This document shows, piece after piece, positions 52,190 to 61,345 of a stretch of DNA of 64,000 bases (its first letter is position 1; every line of letters starts with the position of its first letter). This DNA comes from Leptospira sp. WS39.C2 (GTDB taxonomy: Bacteria; Spirochaetota; Leptospiria; Leptospirales; Leptospiraceae), in the NCBI RefSeq assembly GCF_040833965.1, contig NZ_CP162142.1:3330001-3394000 (forward strand). Direction: 5' to 3'. A program made the translations under genes and the position numbers. The notes under the pieces were generated by a model. That model did no database searches and was not told the origin of the DNA. It saw nothing but the letters and a program-made list of their open reading frames with translations.

Positions 52190-53536
52190 GTGATGACCAA
52201 AACCCATTCCCTCCTCATAAGTTTTGTAATAATTCTACCTTTAATGGATTTGGTTTCCGTTCCACTTGAGAAAACCCAGTTCCAATGGAAATGGACAAAC
52301 AACCAGGTATTGGAACTCAATGAATATCATGATGTATTCTTTCGAGTAGGAACAAAAACCGTAGAACGCGAAGATAAAAACCGAGTCGTAATGAAAGCCA
52401 AACAATGTTCGCAAGATTCTTGTTTGGTGAATGCTTGGTTTGATACTTATATGCGGTATGGAAAAACATCGGGACCGTTTTGGAAGGACAAAGAATTTTT
52501 ATCTGATTTCACACTCTTTCGGAATGGTCGTTACGAAGTACCTAACGAATATACAATGCCAAATCTTCGTAGTTTTCCCTCTTTTCCCGAAAGTCCAGTT
52601 TCGGTTTCCGATGTATGGAAATTACCTGCAGAAGAGTCTTTTGATTTTTCAATAGAACGCATACGAGTAAAAGTCACACCTGAATACACCTTCCAAGGGA
52701 TTTTTCCATGGAAAGAAGGTAACTATTCTGGAAGTTGCGAAAAAATAACTTATACCTATCCCATTTTTTATAACAAACCTGAGAGCGAAAAAATGGCACC
52801 TAACGTACCTTATAAGATCTTTGGTTTTGCAACGGGCACTGTTTTTTTTAATGCAGAACGAGGTGTCCCTGAGTTTAAAGAAGTAAAACTTTCTTATACG
52901 TTTATTTATCCAAACGGAACCGTCCAAGAAGCAAACTTCCATATTAAGGGTGTGTATTTTTTACGAAACCAAGTAAATGCCAAGGACAAAGAATCCATTC
53001 GCGAAGATATTCTAAATGATTTGATTGTTGGTTATTCAAAAGATGGATTGCCAAATGGACTTCGGATCACATCTGGGAATCGTCCAGGATACGAAAGTTC
53101 AGATCCAAATGCCATTCCCAAATTAGAGGGAGAGGACAAAGAAAAAATCGCCGACCAATTGCCAGTCAAGGTTCGCGCGTCTGAAGATGGAATTGTATTT
53201 TCGTTAGATTCGATTTTGTTTGATTTTAACGATAGCAAACTAAAACCTGATGCAGAATCTGCTGTTGCCAAAATTGCAGAGATCTTAAAAAAATACCCCG
53301 ACCGAGAAATTCGAGTCTCAGGTCACACCGACAATATTGGAAAAAAAGAATACAACCAAAAACTTTCGGAAGAACGTGCTAAGTCCGTTTTACATTCATT
53401 AGTTGATAATTATAAAATGGACGAAAAACACATTTCTTTTCGTGGATATGCTGATGATTTACCTGTCGCACCAAACGACACCGAAGAAAATCGTCACAAA
53501 AACAGACGGGTAGAGATCACACTCGTATTGGATTAA
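52190..53536 (+). CDS. OmpA family protein
   Basis: Envelope protein of 448 residues with an N-terminal signal (SLLISFVIILPLMDLVS). A 300-residue N-terminal region of unknown fold (AKQCSQDSCLVNAWFDTYMR; ERIRVKVTPEYTFQGIFPWK) precedes a C-terminal OmpA peptidoglycan-binding domain: FDFNDSKLKPDAESAVAKIA, EIRVSGHTDNIGKKEYNQKL and NRRVEITLVLD. It probably ties the outer membrane or a complex to peptidoglycan. GTG 52190 is followed by an ATG, so either may start. Its stop overlaps the stop of the convergent acyltransferase-like gene. Confidence 0.83.
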   Translation: MMTKTHSLLISFVIILPLMDLVSVPLEKTQFQWKWTNNQVLELNEYHDVFFRVGTKTVEREDKNRVVMKAKQCSQDSCLVNAWFDTYMRYGKTSGPFWKDKEFLSDFTLFRNGRYEVPNEYTMPNLRSFPSFPESPVSVSDVWKLPAEESFDFSIERIRVKVTPEYTFQGIFPWKEGNYSGSCEKITYTYPIFYNKPESEKMAPNVPYKIFGFATGTVFFNAERGVPEFKEVKLSYTFIYPNGTVQEANFHIKGVYFLRNQVNAKDKESIREDILNDLIVGYSKDGLPNGLRITSGNRPGYESSDPNAIPKLEGEDKEKIADQLPVKVRASEDGIVFSLDSILFDFNDSKLKPDAESAVAKIAEILKKYPDREIRVSGHTDNIGKKEYNQKLSEERAKSVLHSLVDNYKMDEKHISFRGYADDLPVAPNDTEENRHKNRRVEITLVLD

Positions 53537-54801
53537 CCGATTTGTAAATCAAGTCCTACTGAGTACGGGGGAACCAAAGGTTCACTTTCCTTCTTACCAC
53601 GTTCTAGCAGTGATTCCATTTCTTTTCGAATATCACTGAGTAATATATGATAACTTTCTTTTTTATTTTCCTTATACTTTTGAAAATATGGGGCGAGAGA
53701 AAAACAATTAGATACGTAAACATGCGCTTTTTTGGCTCTCATCTCTGACTTTCCATAGATATGCCTTTCAAAACTACAAATCCATTCCATGAGGCGTTCT
53801 GCAGAAGGCCATTGGATTAAATTTTTTGGTTGGGTGACAAGAAACGCATAAGCCGTTTCCACCAATTGTTTGGCTCGCCGTATATTTTGATCCGTTAGGT
53901 GTTTGGGGGTAGATTCCAAAGGAATCCCTGCCTCAATTCGATCCAAAGTATGGAATAAAATCCGAATCTTTTGGATAGCGTTGTCTGAATCTTGGAACTT
54001 GATTTGTAAAATTTGACCTGCTAGGTTGAGAGCCGTATGCCTTGCCCTTCCAAGACGGTAATCAAAATCCTTTCCATTGATTTCTGATTTGGGAATTCCA
54101 AGTTCAAATTCCGTTTCTTCTAACATCACTCGACCAACGGTTAAAAATCTTCTAAGTACTGTCCTTCCGCCTGGGTATAACTTTAACTTACGTTCGATGC
54201 GAGATAAAGATGTTTCAATATCTTTTAAGATGGAATCACGTGTTCCCGAAATTTTATATTTAACAAATGTTGGCTGTAAAAATAATTCTGCATGCGGGTC
54301 TTTTTTTTTCGCTTCTTCCAAACCCCAATAAATGAGTTGGGCCGTACTTGGCAAAAAGGAAACCAAGTTATCATTTTCTCCCGACATGATCCCTTCAGGA
54401 TACATCACCATCTTTCCTTCTCTTTCGGATAATATCCGTTTGGTGGTTCGAATCATTTTCCGATTGGAACTTCCATGTAAAACAGAAAAAGCGCCTACAC
54501 GTTTGATGAGCTCACCTACAATTCCAAAACCCCAATTAAAAATACTACGAGAAGCCATATAATGAAATCGTGTTCCGATGGAATTGGCAACTTGATAAGC
54601 AACGATGGATTCCATTTCTGTAGGTTGGTTAAAAAGATAAACAACTCGTTTGTCTTTTGTTTCTTTCAAACGAAGTTCATCTTCTTTGGAAATCACCACT
54701 CCATCTAAGTTAAACAAAAGTTTTGTGAGGATGGGAAAACCCAAATCCAATCCCAAGGCTACAGGAAATTCAAAACGAGGAGCAATAAAGGTATCTTTCA
54801 T
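53533..54801 (-). CDS. PlsC-like acyltransferase-fold protein with altered active site
   Basis: Protein of 422 residues with the lysophosphatidic acid acyltransferase fold in its first 240 residues. Block I, normally NHxxxxD, reads FNQPTEMES (58-64), so the catalytic His is Gln and the Asp is Glu. The FPEG block is kept as YPEGIMSGEND (134 onward). The last 180 residues are helical and unlike standard PlsC. Either the chemistry differs or the protein binds without transferring. No signal peptide. It is downstream of a sulfatase-like gene. Confidence 0.7.
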   Translation of the reverse strand: MKDTFIAPRFEFPVALGLDLGFPILTKLLFNLDGVVISKEDELRLKETKDKRVVYLFNQPTEMESIVAYQVANSIGTRFHYMASRSIFNWGFGIVGELIKRVGAFSVLHGSSNRKMIRTTKRILSEREGKMVMYPEGIMSGENDNLVSFLPSTAQLIYWGLEEAKKKDPHAELFLQPTFVKYKISGTRDSILKDIETSLSRIERKLKLYPGGRTVLRRFLTVGRVMLEETEFELGIPKSEINGKDFDYRLGRARHTALNLAGQILQIKFQDSDNAIQKIRILFHTLDRIEAGIPLESTPKHLTDQNIRRAKQLVETAYAFLVTQPKNLIQWPSAERLMEWICSFERHIYGKSEMRAKKAHVYVSNCFSLAPYFQKYKENKKESYHILLSDIRKEMESLLERGKKESEPLVPPYSVGLDLQIG

Positions 54802-54849
54802 AGAACTGTGTAATTAGACTAAGGAAAATGCCATATTCCCTACGAGCAA

Positions 54850-57243
54850 TTATTCGTGAATGTATCCCCATGTTTCTAATATTTTTTTCACTTCCTTCCC
54901 CATCTCTTTTTGAACTTCCGATTCACCCGATCCACTAAAAGCACCATCGTTGTACACCCATGGAAGAGGTGATTGGAAAAGGCCATCTGGTTGTCGTTCC
55001 GAAACAATTAAGTCTTCGATATGATTCATGGACCTTTGGTATTCCAATCCATACCTTCCAAAACGAACAGGGATCGTTTTTCCATTCCGCGTGAATTGAA
55101 AGAAGGCACCGAGTTCGGGGTTCACTGTTTTCAGAATGATTTCTTCAGGCTTTTGAAGTTTTGTTTTTTTGGCATCAGTGGTTGCCATTGATGCATTCGA
55201 ACCATTTTTTTCCTTACGCATTTGTTCTTGCGATTCTTTTGGATCTCTTGGGTCTCGGGTCTCCTTTGTTATGGAGATCGATTTTGCTGAACCTGATAGT
55301 ATTTGCACCGTTTCTGGTGCGACCCAATCATAAATCGAACCTTGCACACTCAAAGACAAATAATCACGACAAATTGTTTCCTCACAAGGTGGGATATAAA
55401 TCCGAACCGCATTTCGTTTCAGAAAATTTTCTCGTCGGAAGTCGGCTCTTGCTTGTTGCAAAAGAGTTTCCCCTTCTTTTTCAAAACTTAAGTTTCGTAA
55501 TTCTTTGGGATCTTTTTGTAAGTCATACAATTCTTCAGCCATGGTATGAGGTTCCCCTGCTGCAGTTCGCCTAACGGTCGTAAATCCTGGATAACGGCGG
55601 ATGTACTTGTAGATTTCAGTGCGCACGGATTCCGACATTCTACCTTCGGTATATATAAACTTCTCTGTTGGACAAGGATTGGATTCTAAAATGCAGGTTG
55701 CATAATCTACACCTTGGTAAGTTGAATTTTCTGGTTTTAAATCCAAAAACCCAAGGATGGTCGGTGCCAAAGATAACAAAGAAGACTGGCCTGGAATTCG
55801 GATTTGAGTGCTGTTTCCAATGTTAACTGCGATGGACTTAGGTAATTTAATAAAATAAGGTACGTTGATTTCCTCATCATAATGAGTTTCCCCATGACCA
55901 AACCGTGTTTGCATGATGAAGTGGTAACTATAATCGTGTTCGGGACTGAAAAGTTCGCCATGATCACCCGTTACGATGATCATTGTTTCATCATAAGTTC
56001 CGAGTTCTTTTAGTTTTGTGACCAAACGACCAATTTCTCTATCGGTATAATGCATCTCACCTAAGTAACGTTGTACGGGAGATTCGTATCGATAAAACTC
56101 CGAATCAGGAACTTTACTTCTGACTGCTTTCATATCTTCTGGCGGAGGTGAATAGGATGCATGTGGAGTGTTTAAATTAAAATGCAAAAAATATGGGATG
56201 TCTTTTTTATCTTCCACAAACGCAATCGCATGGTTCGTGAGCACTTCTGTATCAACTATGTCCATCCCTACTTGGAAAGAATTATGAAATCCCAAATCCA
56301 AACCAACCGTTGTGTAATCCAAAAAGAAAACATTATTCATAATTGTTTTGGAATAATACCCGGCTTCTCGAAAGGTTTTGGCTAAATTATCTCTTTTTTT
56401 CCCATAATACACTTTTCTTTGGTAGGGTTTGGTCGAAAACCAAGAGTTCCCCAAACCAAGGTTAGATGAATATTCAGAATGGAAAAAAGACATCATGGAA
56501 GGTTTTGTCCAATTCCCATTTGCAAAAGGATTCTCAAAAAAAACAGATTCGCTTGCTATCTCGTCAAGTACAGGAGTGACCGAATGGCGATATCCATAGG
56601 CACCTAAAAAATCTTTTCTTGCCGAATCAATGACGATAAGAATGACGGATTTGGGTTTTTCGGAAATTTTCTTTGACTCTCCAAAACCATTTGGATATAA
56701 CAAAGGTTCACCGATAAAAAGATGACTGTCCCGACTTTCCCAAACGAGTCGTAAATCCCCATCAAGTGACACAGAAGTTTCTTTTTTGGTCCATTGTTCT
56801 TTGAGACTTCCAGACAAATCCCATTCCATAAGGATTTGAGACTGGGAATAAAACTTTAGTTTTCCAGAAACAATAGATTGGAATTCTTTTTCGCCTAACA
56901 GACCTATTAGCGAAGAAAATCGGTACCGTCCCTTTGGAAGTTTAAATTTGTATTCTTGACCTGGTGGGAAATAAATCGCATCCAGAGAGTGGTTTAAAAA
57001 AATATCTTTGTTAGTATTAAAGGTGATTTGTGTGTTTTCCCATTTACGAGATAGAGGAAGACCACTTTGCCTTCCTGGATTTTTTTTCCAATGGTATGTT
57101 AGATTGTCCGTTCCAATTTTGAATTTGGGCTCTGCATTTTTTAATTCCAAAACCAAATCGACTGGGAAACGAGACTCTGAATTGTTCAAACAGTGAATGA
57201 GACAAAAACAAAGGAAGGGGGCGAAGGTTAGGATCTTTCGCAT
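54850..57243 (-). CDS. Sulfatase-superfamily membrane-associated phosphatase/transferase
   Basis: Protein of 797 residues with an N-terminal lipobox-like signal (LCFCLIHC), a beta-rich N-terminal domain and an alkaline-phosphatase-fold sulfatase domain (about 195-560). Metal-site motifs include LIVIDSARKDFLGAYG and IIVTGDHGELFS. The nucleophile position reads NWTKPSMMSFF, with Thr 246 in place of the Cys or Ser of formylglycine sulfatases, as in phosphoethanolamine and lipoteichoic-acid-type transferases. It is therefore more likely a phospho-transferase or phosphodiesterase on envelope glycans. The charged insert at 680-735 is unusual. Confidence 0.78.
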   Translation of the reverse strand: MRKILTFAPFLCFCLIHCLNNSESRFPVDLVLELKNAEPKFKIGTDNLTYHWKKNPGRQSGLPLSRKWENTQITFNTNKDIFLNHSLDAIYFPPGQEYKFKLPKGRYRFSSLIGLLGEKEFQSIVSGKLKFYSQSQILMEWDLSGSLKEQWTKKETSVSLDGDLRLVWESRDSHLFIGEPLLYPNGFGESKKISEKPKSVILIVIDSARKDFLGAYGYRHSVTPVLDEIASESVFFENPFANGNWTKPSMMSFFHSEYSSNLGLGNSWFSTKPYQRKVYYGKKRDNLAKTFREAGYYSKTIMNNVFFLDYTTVGLDLGFHNSFQVGMDIVDTEVLTNHAIAFVEDKKDIPYFLHFNLNTPHASYSPPPEDMKAVRSKVPDSEFYRYESPVQRYLGEMHYTDREIGRLVTKLKELGTYDETMIIVTGDHGELFSPEHDYSYHFIMQTRFGHGETHYDEEINVPYFIKLPKSIAVNIGNSTQIRIPGQSSLLSLAPTILGFLDLKPENSTYQGVDYATCILESNPCPTEKFIYTEGRMSESVRTEIYKYIRRYPGFTTVRRTAAGEPHTMAEELYDLQKDPKELRNLSFEKEGETLLQQARADFRRENFLKRNAVRIYIPPCEETICRDYLSLSVQGSIYDWVAPETVQILSGSAKSISITKETRDPRDPKESQEQMRKEKNGSNASMATTDAKKTKLQKPEEIILKTVNPELGAFFQFTRNGKTIPVRFGRYGLEYQRSMNHIEDLIVSERQPDGLFQSPLPWVYNDGAFSGSGESEVQKEMGKEVKKILETWGYIHE

Positions 57244-57326
57244 TTGGAACCAGTTTGCAAAACAGGTTTCCTAAGAATAGGAAAAGTTGTTTCTTTTTAG
57301 GTTTCGATCGTCCATCCTTGACATCT

Positions 57327-58193
57327 ATGAGTAATTGGGAACAAGCCTACTCCCGCGAGGAGTCTACCTTTCTAAACAAAGATGGTGGTAAAATTTATTA
57401 CCAGATCTACCGACCTAAGTCTGGGGTCAAACGAGTGCTCGTTGTCCACCATGGAATTGGGGAACACGGCGGACGTTACAATTTTTTGTTAGAAGCAATG
57501 GCGGAGCGCAATTATGCCATTTACCTCATCGACTGCCGCGGTCATGGTAAGTCCGATGGTCGCCGAGGGGTCATCACCCATTTTTCTGATTTTTTTGCCG
57601 ACTTAAAACAACTGATCGACATCGCCAAACAAAACGAAGGTGTGAGTAAAGTCACCTTACTTGGTCACTCAATGGGTGCTGCCATCACTTTCCTTTATAC
57701 TGCAACTGACAATTACCAAAATGACTTGGATGCTTACATCTGTAGTGCCCTTCCGATCAAAGTTAAAACTGACCTTGTGATGGACATTAAAAAAGCTGCA
57801 GGTGGATTTTTAGCAAAAGCACTTCCCACTCTTACCATCCCAACGGGTCTCAATGTGAATCTCATATCTCGTGACAAATCAGTTGTTGATGCTTATGTCA
57901 AAGATCCACTGGTTCACGGAAATGTGTGTGCGTATTTAGGAGATTACCTTCTCAATTGTTACACACTCGCATTGGAATCTGCAGAAAAAATCAAGGTTCC
58001 GATTTACATGTTCCATGGAAAGGAAGACCAAATCGCACTTCCACAAGGGACAGACGATGCATTCGAACGAGTTGCATCCAAAGACAAAACCAAAAGACTT
58101 TTTGATGATTTATACCATGAAACCATGAACGAACTTCCTAAAGACAGAGCGATCGTCTTAAAAGAGTTAGTTGCTTGGATCGACAAACACTAA
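57327..58193 (+). CDS. Alpha/beta hydrolase (monoacylglycerol lipase-like)
   Basis: Serine hydrolase of 288 residues from the ATG at 57327 (the frame extends back to 57255). The nucleophile elbow is [10 protein letters not shown], the oxyanion region is [29 protein letters not shown] fits the Hydrolase_4 family, and the C-terminal Asp and His are in [12 protein letters not shown] and [10 protein letters not shown]. Likely acts on monoacylglycerols or lysophospholipids. It is followed by two dehydratase genes, so it may supply or process acyl chains with them. Confidence 0.85.
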   Translation: MSNWEQAYSREESTFLNKDGGKIYYQIYRPKSGVKRVLVVHHGIGEHGGRYNFLLEAMAERNYAIYLIDCRGHGKSDGRRGVITHFSDFFADLKQLIDIAKQNEGVSKVTLLGHSMGAAITFLYTATDNYQNDLDAYICSALPIKVKTDLVMDIKKAAGGFLAKALPTLTIPTGLNVNLISRDKSVVDAYVKDPLVHGNVCAYLGDYLLNCYTLALESAEKIKVPIYMFHGKEDQIALPQGTDDAFERVASKDKTKRLFDDLYHETMNELPKDRAIVLKELVAWIDKH

Positions 58194-58200
58194 GGAGAAA

Positions 58201-58644
58201 ATGCCAATGGCAATAACAAAAGATATAGTTGGAAAAAAACTAGATCGTTTTGATTTCACTGTGGAACGAGGAAAAATTAAAGAATTTTGCCTCGCCATCA
58301 ACGAAAAAAACCCAATCTATTTTGACGTAGAAGAAGCAAAAAAAGCAGGATACTCTGATGTTCCTGCTCCACCAACTTTCCCTACAGTCATCATGTTTTG
58401 GGGTTACCCAAAGATTTGGAACGATATGGCAGAACTCGGTATCGACCTTTCCAAAATCCTTCACTTGAAAGAAGAATATACGTACCACAAAATCCTTTAT
58501 CCAGGCAAAGTGTACGCACAATCTGAAATCTCCGACGTAAAAGTGGGAAGAGCAGAAATTGTAACTTTCAAAACAACAATCTATGATGAAAAAGATGATC
58601 CAATCCTTTCAGCAGAGATGGCGATTTTCATTCGTAAGGATTAA
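58201..58644 (+). CDS. MaoC-like dehydratase subunit, HadA type
   Basis: Hot-dog-fold protein of 147 residues from the ATG at 58201 with AAGGAG upstream. It has the N-terminal FAS1-DH/MaoC pattern ([50 protein letters not shown]) but not the catalytic DxxxxH. In two-subunit (3R)-hydroxyacyl-ACP dehydratases this subunit supports acyl binding while the partner holds the catalytic dyad. The partner follows after 17 bp. Confidence 0.8.
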   Translation: MPMAITKDIVGKKLDRFDFTVERGKIKEFCLAINEKNPIYFDVEEAKKAGYSDVPAPPTFPTVIMFWGYPKIWNDMAELGIDLSKILHLKEEYTYHKILYPGKVYAQSEISDVKVGRAEIVTFKTTIYDEKDDPILSAEMAIFIRKD

Positions 58645-58661
58645 TTCCAAGGAGGCAAACT

Positions 58662-59081
58662 ATGGCAAAAATTCAATTTGATAAAGTAGAAGTTGGTCAA
58701 ACTCTCCCTCCACTCGATATCCCAGTCATCGAACATGCAAATTTAGTTCGTTATGCGGGAGCATCTGGAGATTTTAACCCAATCCACAACGATCCTGATT
58801 TCGCAAGAAAAGCAGGACTCGATGGAACCATTTCACATGGTATGTATGTAATGGCACAAGTGGGTAGGCTCTGTACTTCTTGGGCTGAACAAAAAGACAT
58901 CGCCTATTTTGGTGTGACTTTCAAAGCCATGACGAAACTAGGTGAAAAACTCACGATTGTGGGAACCATCAAAAAGAAATTTGAAAAAGATGGTAAAAAA
59001 ACAGTTACCGTACTCGTAGAAGCAAAAAACGAAGCTGGTGAAGTAAAAGCCGGTGGAGATTTAGTAGTTAACGCAGTATAA
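58662..59081 (+). CDS. MaoC-like dehydratase subunit, HadB type (catalytic)
   Basis: Hot-dog hydratase of 139 residues. The catalytic Asp/His dyad is in GASGDFNPIHNDPDFARKAG, followed by GTISHGMYVMAQVGR and the DLVVNAV end. Together with the preceding gene it resembles the HadA/HadB heterodimer or a split R-specific enoyl-CoA hydratase. Reaction: reversible hydration/dehydration of trans-2-enoyl thioesters. It could work with crotonyl-CoA chemistry (see ccrA) or in fatty acid synthesis. Confidence 0.85.
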   Translation: MAKIQFDKVEVGQTLPPLDIPVIEHANLVRYAGASGDFNPIHNDPDFARKAGLDGTISHGMYVMAQVGRLCTSWAEQKDIAYFGVTFKAMTKLGEKLTIVGTIKKKFEKDGKKTVTVLVEAKNEAGEVKAGGDLVVNAV

Positions 59082-59221
59082 CCAACTAACAGCACACAGA
59101 TACTGGTTTGGTTAATAAACCATTTCCTTTATCTGTGTGTTTGAATGAGTAAGATTTTTTAAAACCAACAAAAATCTTAGATTCAAATGAGTGATGGAAA
59201 ACAACTACTAAGGATTGATCC

Positions 59222-59647
59222 ATGCTAAGCGAAAACACAGTCAAATCACAAATTGTTTCCCTCATTGCCCACCTTCCCCATATCAACATAGATATTTTAT
59301 ATCTCTATGTGCCTGAATTCAAAATCCTCTACCAATACTTAGAAGATACGGAAGTCATCAAAGGTTATACCATAAGTATTTTGGAAACCAAAAAGAAAAG
59401 ATATAGCGGGGGGAAATGGTTACTCGTTCTAACAAATAAAAAATTCCATTTGTTTCGGAATCCAACGTTAGGTGAACCAACGCATATCCCAATCGAATTC
59501 AATTTGATTCAAATATGTACTACAAAAAAAGGTTGGTTCTTCGGAAAAATCTATTTGGAAACTCTGGATGAAACATTCGGTTTGATCCAAGTCGGCAAAA
59601 AGGATTATTCCTTCTTTTTGCCAGTGCTAACACCGCATTTAAAATAA
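59222..59647 (+). CDS. PH-like domain hypothetical protein
   Basis: Protein of 141 residues. A short helical start is followed by a beta-rich domain resembling bacterial pleckstrin-homology-like (bPH) proteins: YTISILETKKKRYSGGKWLL, VLTNKKFHLFRNPTLGEP, IPIEFNLIQICTTKKGWFFG and IYLETLDETFGLIQVGKKD. bPH domains often bind membranes or partners. No signal peptide or membrane segment. Function unknown. Confidence 0.6.
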   Translation: MLSENTVKSQIVSLIAHLPHINIDILYLYVPEFKILYQYLEDTEVIKGYTISILETKKKRYSGGKWLLVLTNKKFHLFRNPTLGEPTHIPIEFNLIQICTTKKGWFFGKIYLETLDETFGLIQVGKKDYSFFLPVLTPHLK

Positions 59648-59695
59648 GAAAATATTCGCATAAATTAGATTATGCGAAATGATTCCCTAATTTAT

Positions 59696-60280
59696 TTACT
59701 TCAATTTCACATTCAAAATTTTCCCATCCTGCTTCATTTCCGCAGAACGTCTTTTCGCATCAATGTTTAAGATCGCTTCATACTCAATAGGAATGACAAT
59801 TTTGCCTTTTTTGTTTATGATTCCGTACTTCCCACCCACGATCCGGCTATGTTCTTCTTCTTTTTTTGACTCACATCCGTTACAAACAATCGCATATCCA
59901 TTTTCAAAAGGGTAAACAAAATCAAACTTTGCCTCGATGACCTTTTGGCAACGTTCATTATGAAAACCCATCTTTCCATTTTCGACATACCGTGCGAGCG
60001 TTTCAACAATGTAGTCAGGTCCATTGTCATAGATAAAACTTTCTAATAAAGGTTTGTTCTTCGAGTCGATACAAATCCATTTGTTTTTCGAAACAACAAA
60101 GGCGACACTCGATTTTGTAAATTCCATGGCTTGTTCGTATTGAGGTTTGATGATCACTTTCCCTTTTTTATCTTTGAAACCAAACAAACCGTTTTCTTCA
60201 AAAGAGGTGAAACCTTTGGTTTGGGAAAACAAGGAACCAGTCATCAACAAAAACGAAATGAAAAAATACTTTTGTAACAT
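59696..60280 (-). CDS. WG-repeat protein, secreted
   Basis: Protein of 194 residues with a signal (KYFFISFLLMTGSLFS). Several WG/KWG-type repeats form the mature part: NGLFGFKDKKGKVIIKPQYE, NKWICIDSKNKPLL, NGKMGFHNERCQKVIEAKFD, and GKYGIINKKGKIVIPIEYEA. About four units are present, too few for a full propeller, so dimerisation or an open repeat fold is possible. Function unknown. It is followed by the VanX-like gene on the same strand. Confidence 0.8.
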   Translation of the reverse strand: MLQKYFFISFLLMTGSLFSQTKGFTSFEENGLFGFKDKKGKVIIKPQYEQAMEFTKSSVAFVVSKNKWICIDSKNKPLLESFIYDNGPDYIVETLARYVENGKMGFHNERCQKVIEAKFDFVYPFENGYAIVCNGCESKKEEEHSRIVGGKYGIINKKGKIVIPIEYEAILNIDAKRRSAEMKQDGKILNVKLK

Positions 60281-60297
60281 TATACTCTCCAGAAAAA

Positions 60298-60978
60298 CTA
60301 ATCTTCTAATCCTTCAAACGGAATGTCCAACACTTCAAACCCAACACAATCCAAAAAATCAAAATGCCACCATTCAGTTTTGTTCACACGAAAGCCGTAT
60401 TGAGACAAAACTTGAATCAATATTTCACGGTTTTTTTTGACGATTGGATCAGAAACTGGTGCCTCTGCCCAAGCTGCTTTTTCAAAGGAATCATATTTGG
60501 TTGGCATTTTGAGTTCCCTTTTTGTTTTTGTATCCACTAAGGTGAGATCAATCGCACAACCTTTGTTATGCCTTGATCCCGTTTTGGGCGAGGCAACATA
60601 ACGGGTATCTTTTACGATTTCATAAAAAGTAACCGTTGCTCGGTAAGGCCGATAAGCATCATAAATTTGGATGGAATACCCAAGTTTTAAAAATTCATTT
60701 TGTGCTTTTCCTAAAGCTTCGGCAACGGGTTTTCTGGCATAAGCTTTTGCTTTGTTGTAAATCTTTTTCCCTGTAAAATTATCCTCCGTTGCGTATTTGA
60801 TATCTAAAACAATAGCAGGAATTTTCTTTTCTAAGTTAATGAGTTCTTTATTTGGATTTTTTTGCACGGATTGTACGTATGCTTTACGATCCAAAACAAT
60901 CAGTTTGTTTTCCTTGGGTTCGCCAACCAAAGAGAAAAAAGAAATTCCTATACAAATGGCTGTAGTCATCCGTTTCAT
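60298..60978 (-). CDS. D-alanyl-D-alanine dipeptidase (VanX/DdpX-like)
   Basis: Zinc metallopeptidase of the M15 family, 226 residues, with a signal sequence (ICIGISFFSLVG). The metal site is SRHNKGCAIDLTLVD (His and Asp) and the downstream EWWHFDF (Glu and His). IYDAYRPYRAT is the conserved VanX motif. It cleaves D-Ala-D-Ala dipeptide in peptidoglycan turnover. There is no vanHA context, so recycling rather than vancomycin resistance is likely. It may be co-transcribed with the WG-repeat gene. Confidence 0.85.
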   Translation of the reverse strand: MKRMTTAICIGISFFSLVGEPKENKLIVLDRKAYVQSVQKNPNKELINLEKKIPAIVLDIKYATEDNFTGKKIYNKAKAYARKPVAEALGKAQNEFLKLGYSIQIYDAYRPYRATVTFYEIVKDTRYVASPKTGSRHNKGCAIDLTLVDTKTKRELKMPTKYDSFEKAAWAEAPVSDPIVKKNREILIQVLSQYGFRVNKTEWWHFDFLDCVGFEVLDIPFEGLED

Positions 60979-61345
60979 TGTATTTTATTTTGCACATTAT
61001 TTCTAGCATCTTCAAGAATTTTTATAGGAAATTCTATTAACAATCTATCAAAATCAAAACGATGGTACAGATTATAAAAATGAGTCGTTTTATTGAATGC
61101 TTAGCAAAACTCCTCTTTATTCTTCAGAGGTTTAAAAACTTAATTTTCTGCAGTGCTCGGCAAGACAAATAAAATTCAACGCTATCCAATTAGTCAACTT
61201 TAAACATCAAACAGTCTGGTTCTTTAACCAGACTGTTTGTACACTCTGCATGAACGATTATTTTAGTGGATGTTCATGGAATTGGTTCTGAGAAATGTTT
61301 TTTTTGACAAAACACGATAAAGATATTTGGGATTGTAGTGATTTT
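60979..61345. other. Spacer with a perfect 13-bp hairpin
   Basis: About 370 bp without a supportable gene. At 61209-61238 a perfect 13-bp stem, AAACAGTCTGGTT against AACCAGACTGTTT with a 4-nt loop, lies about 110 bp past the AraC-type stop. It is likely a terminator or transcript-end element for that gene. Confidence 0.4.

Noticed and set aside
61080..61175. 31-codon plus-strand frame starting MSRFIECLAK
   Set aside because: No clear ribosome site and no conservation evidence, in a spacer between a signal-bearing gene and a convergent-strand regulator end.
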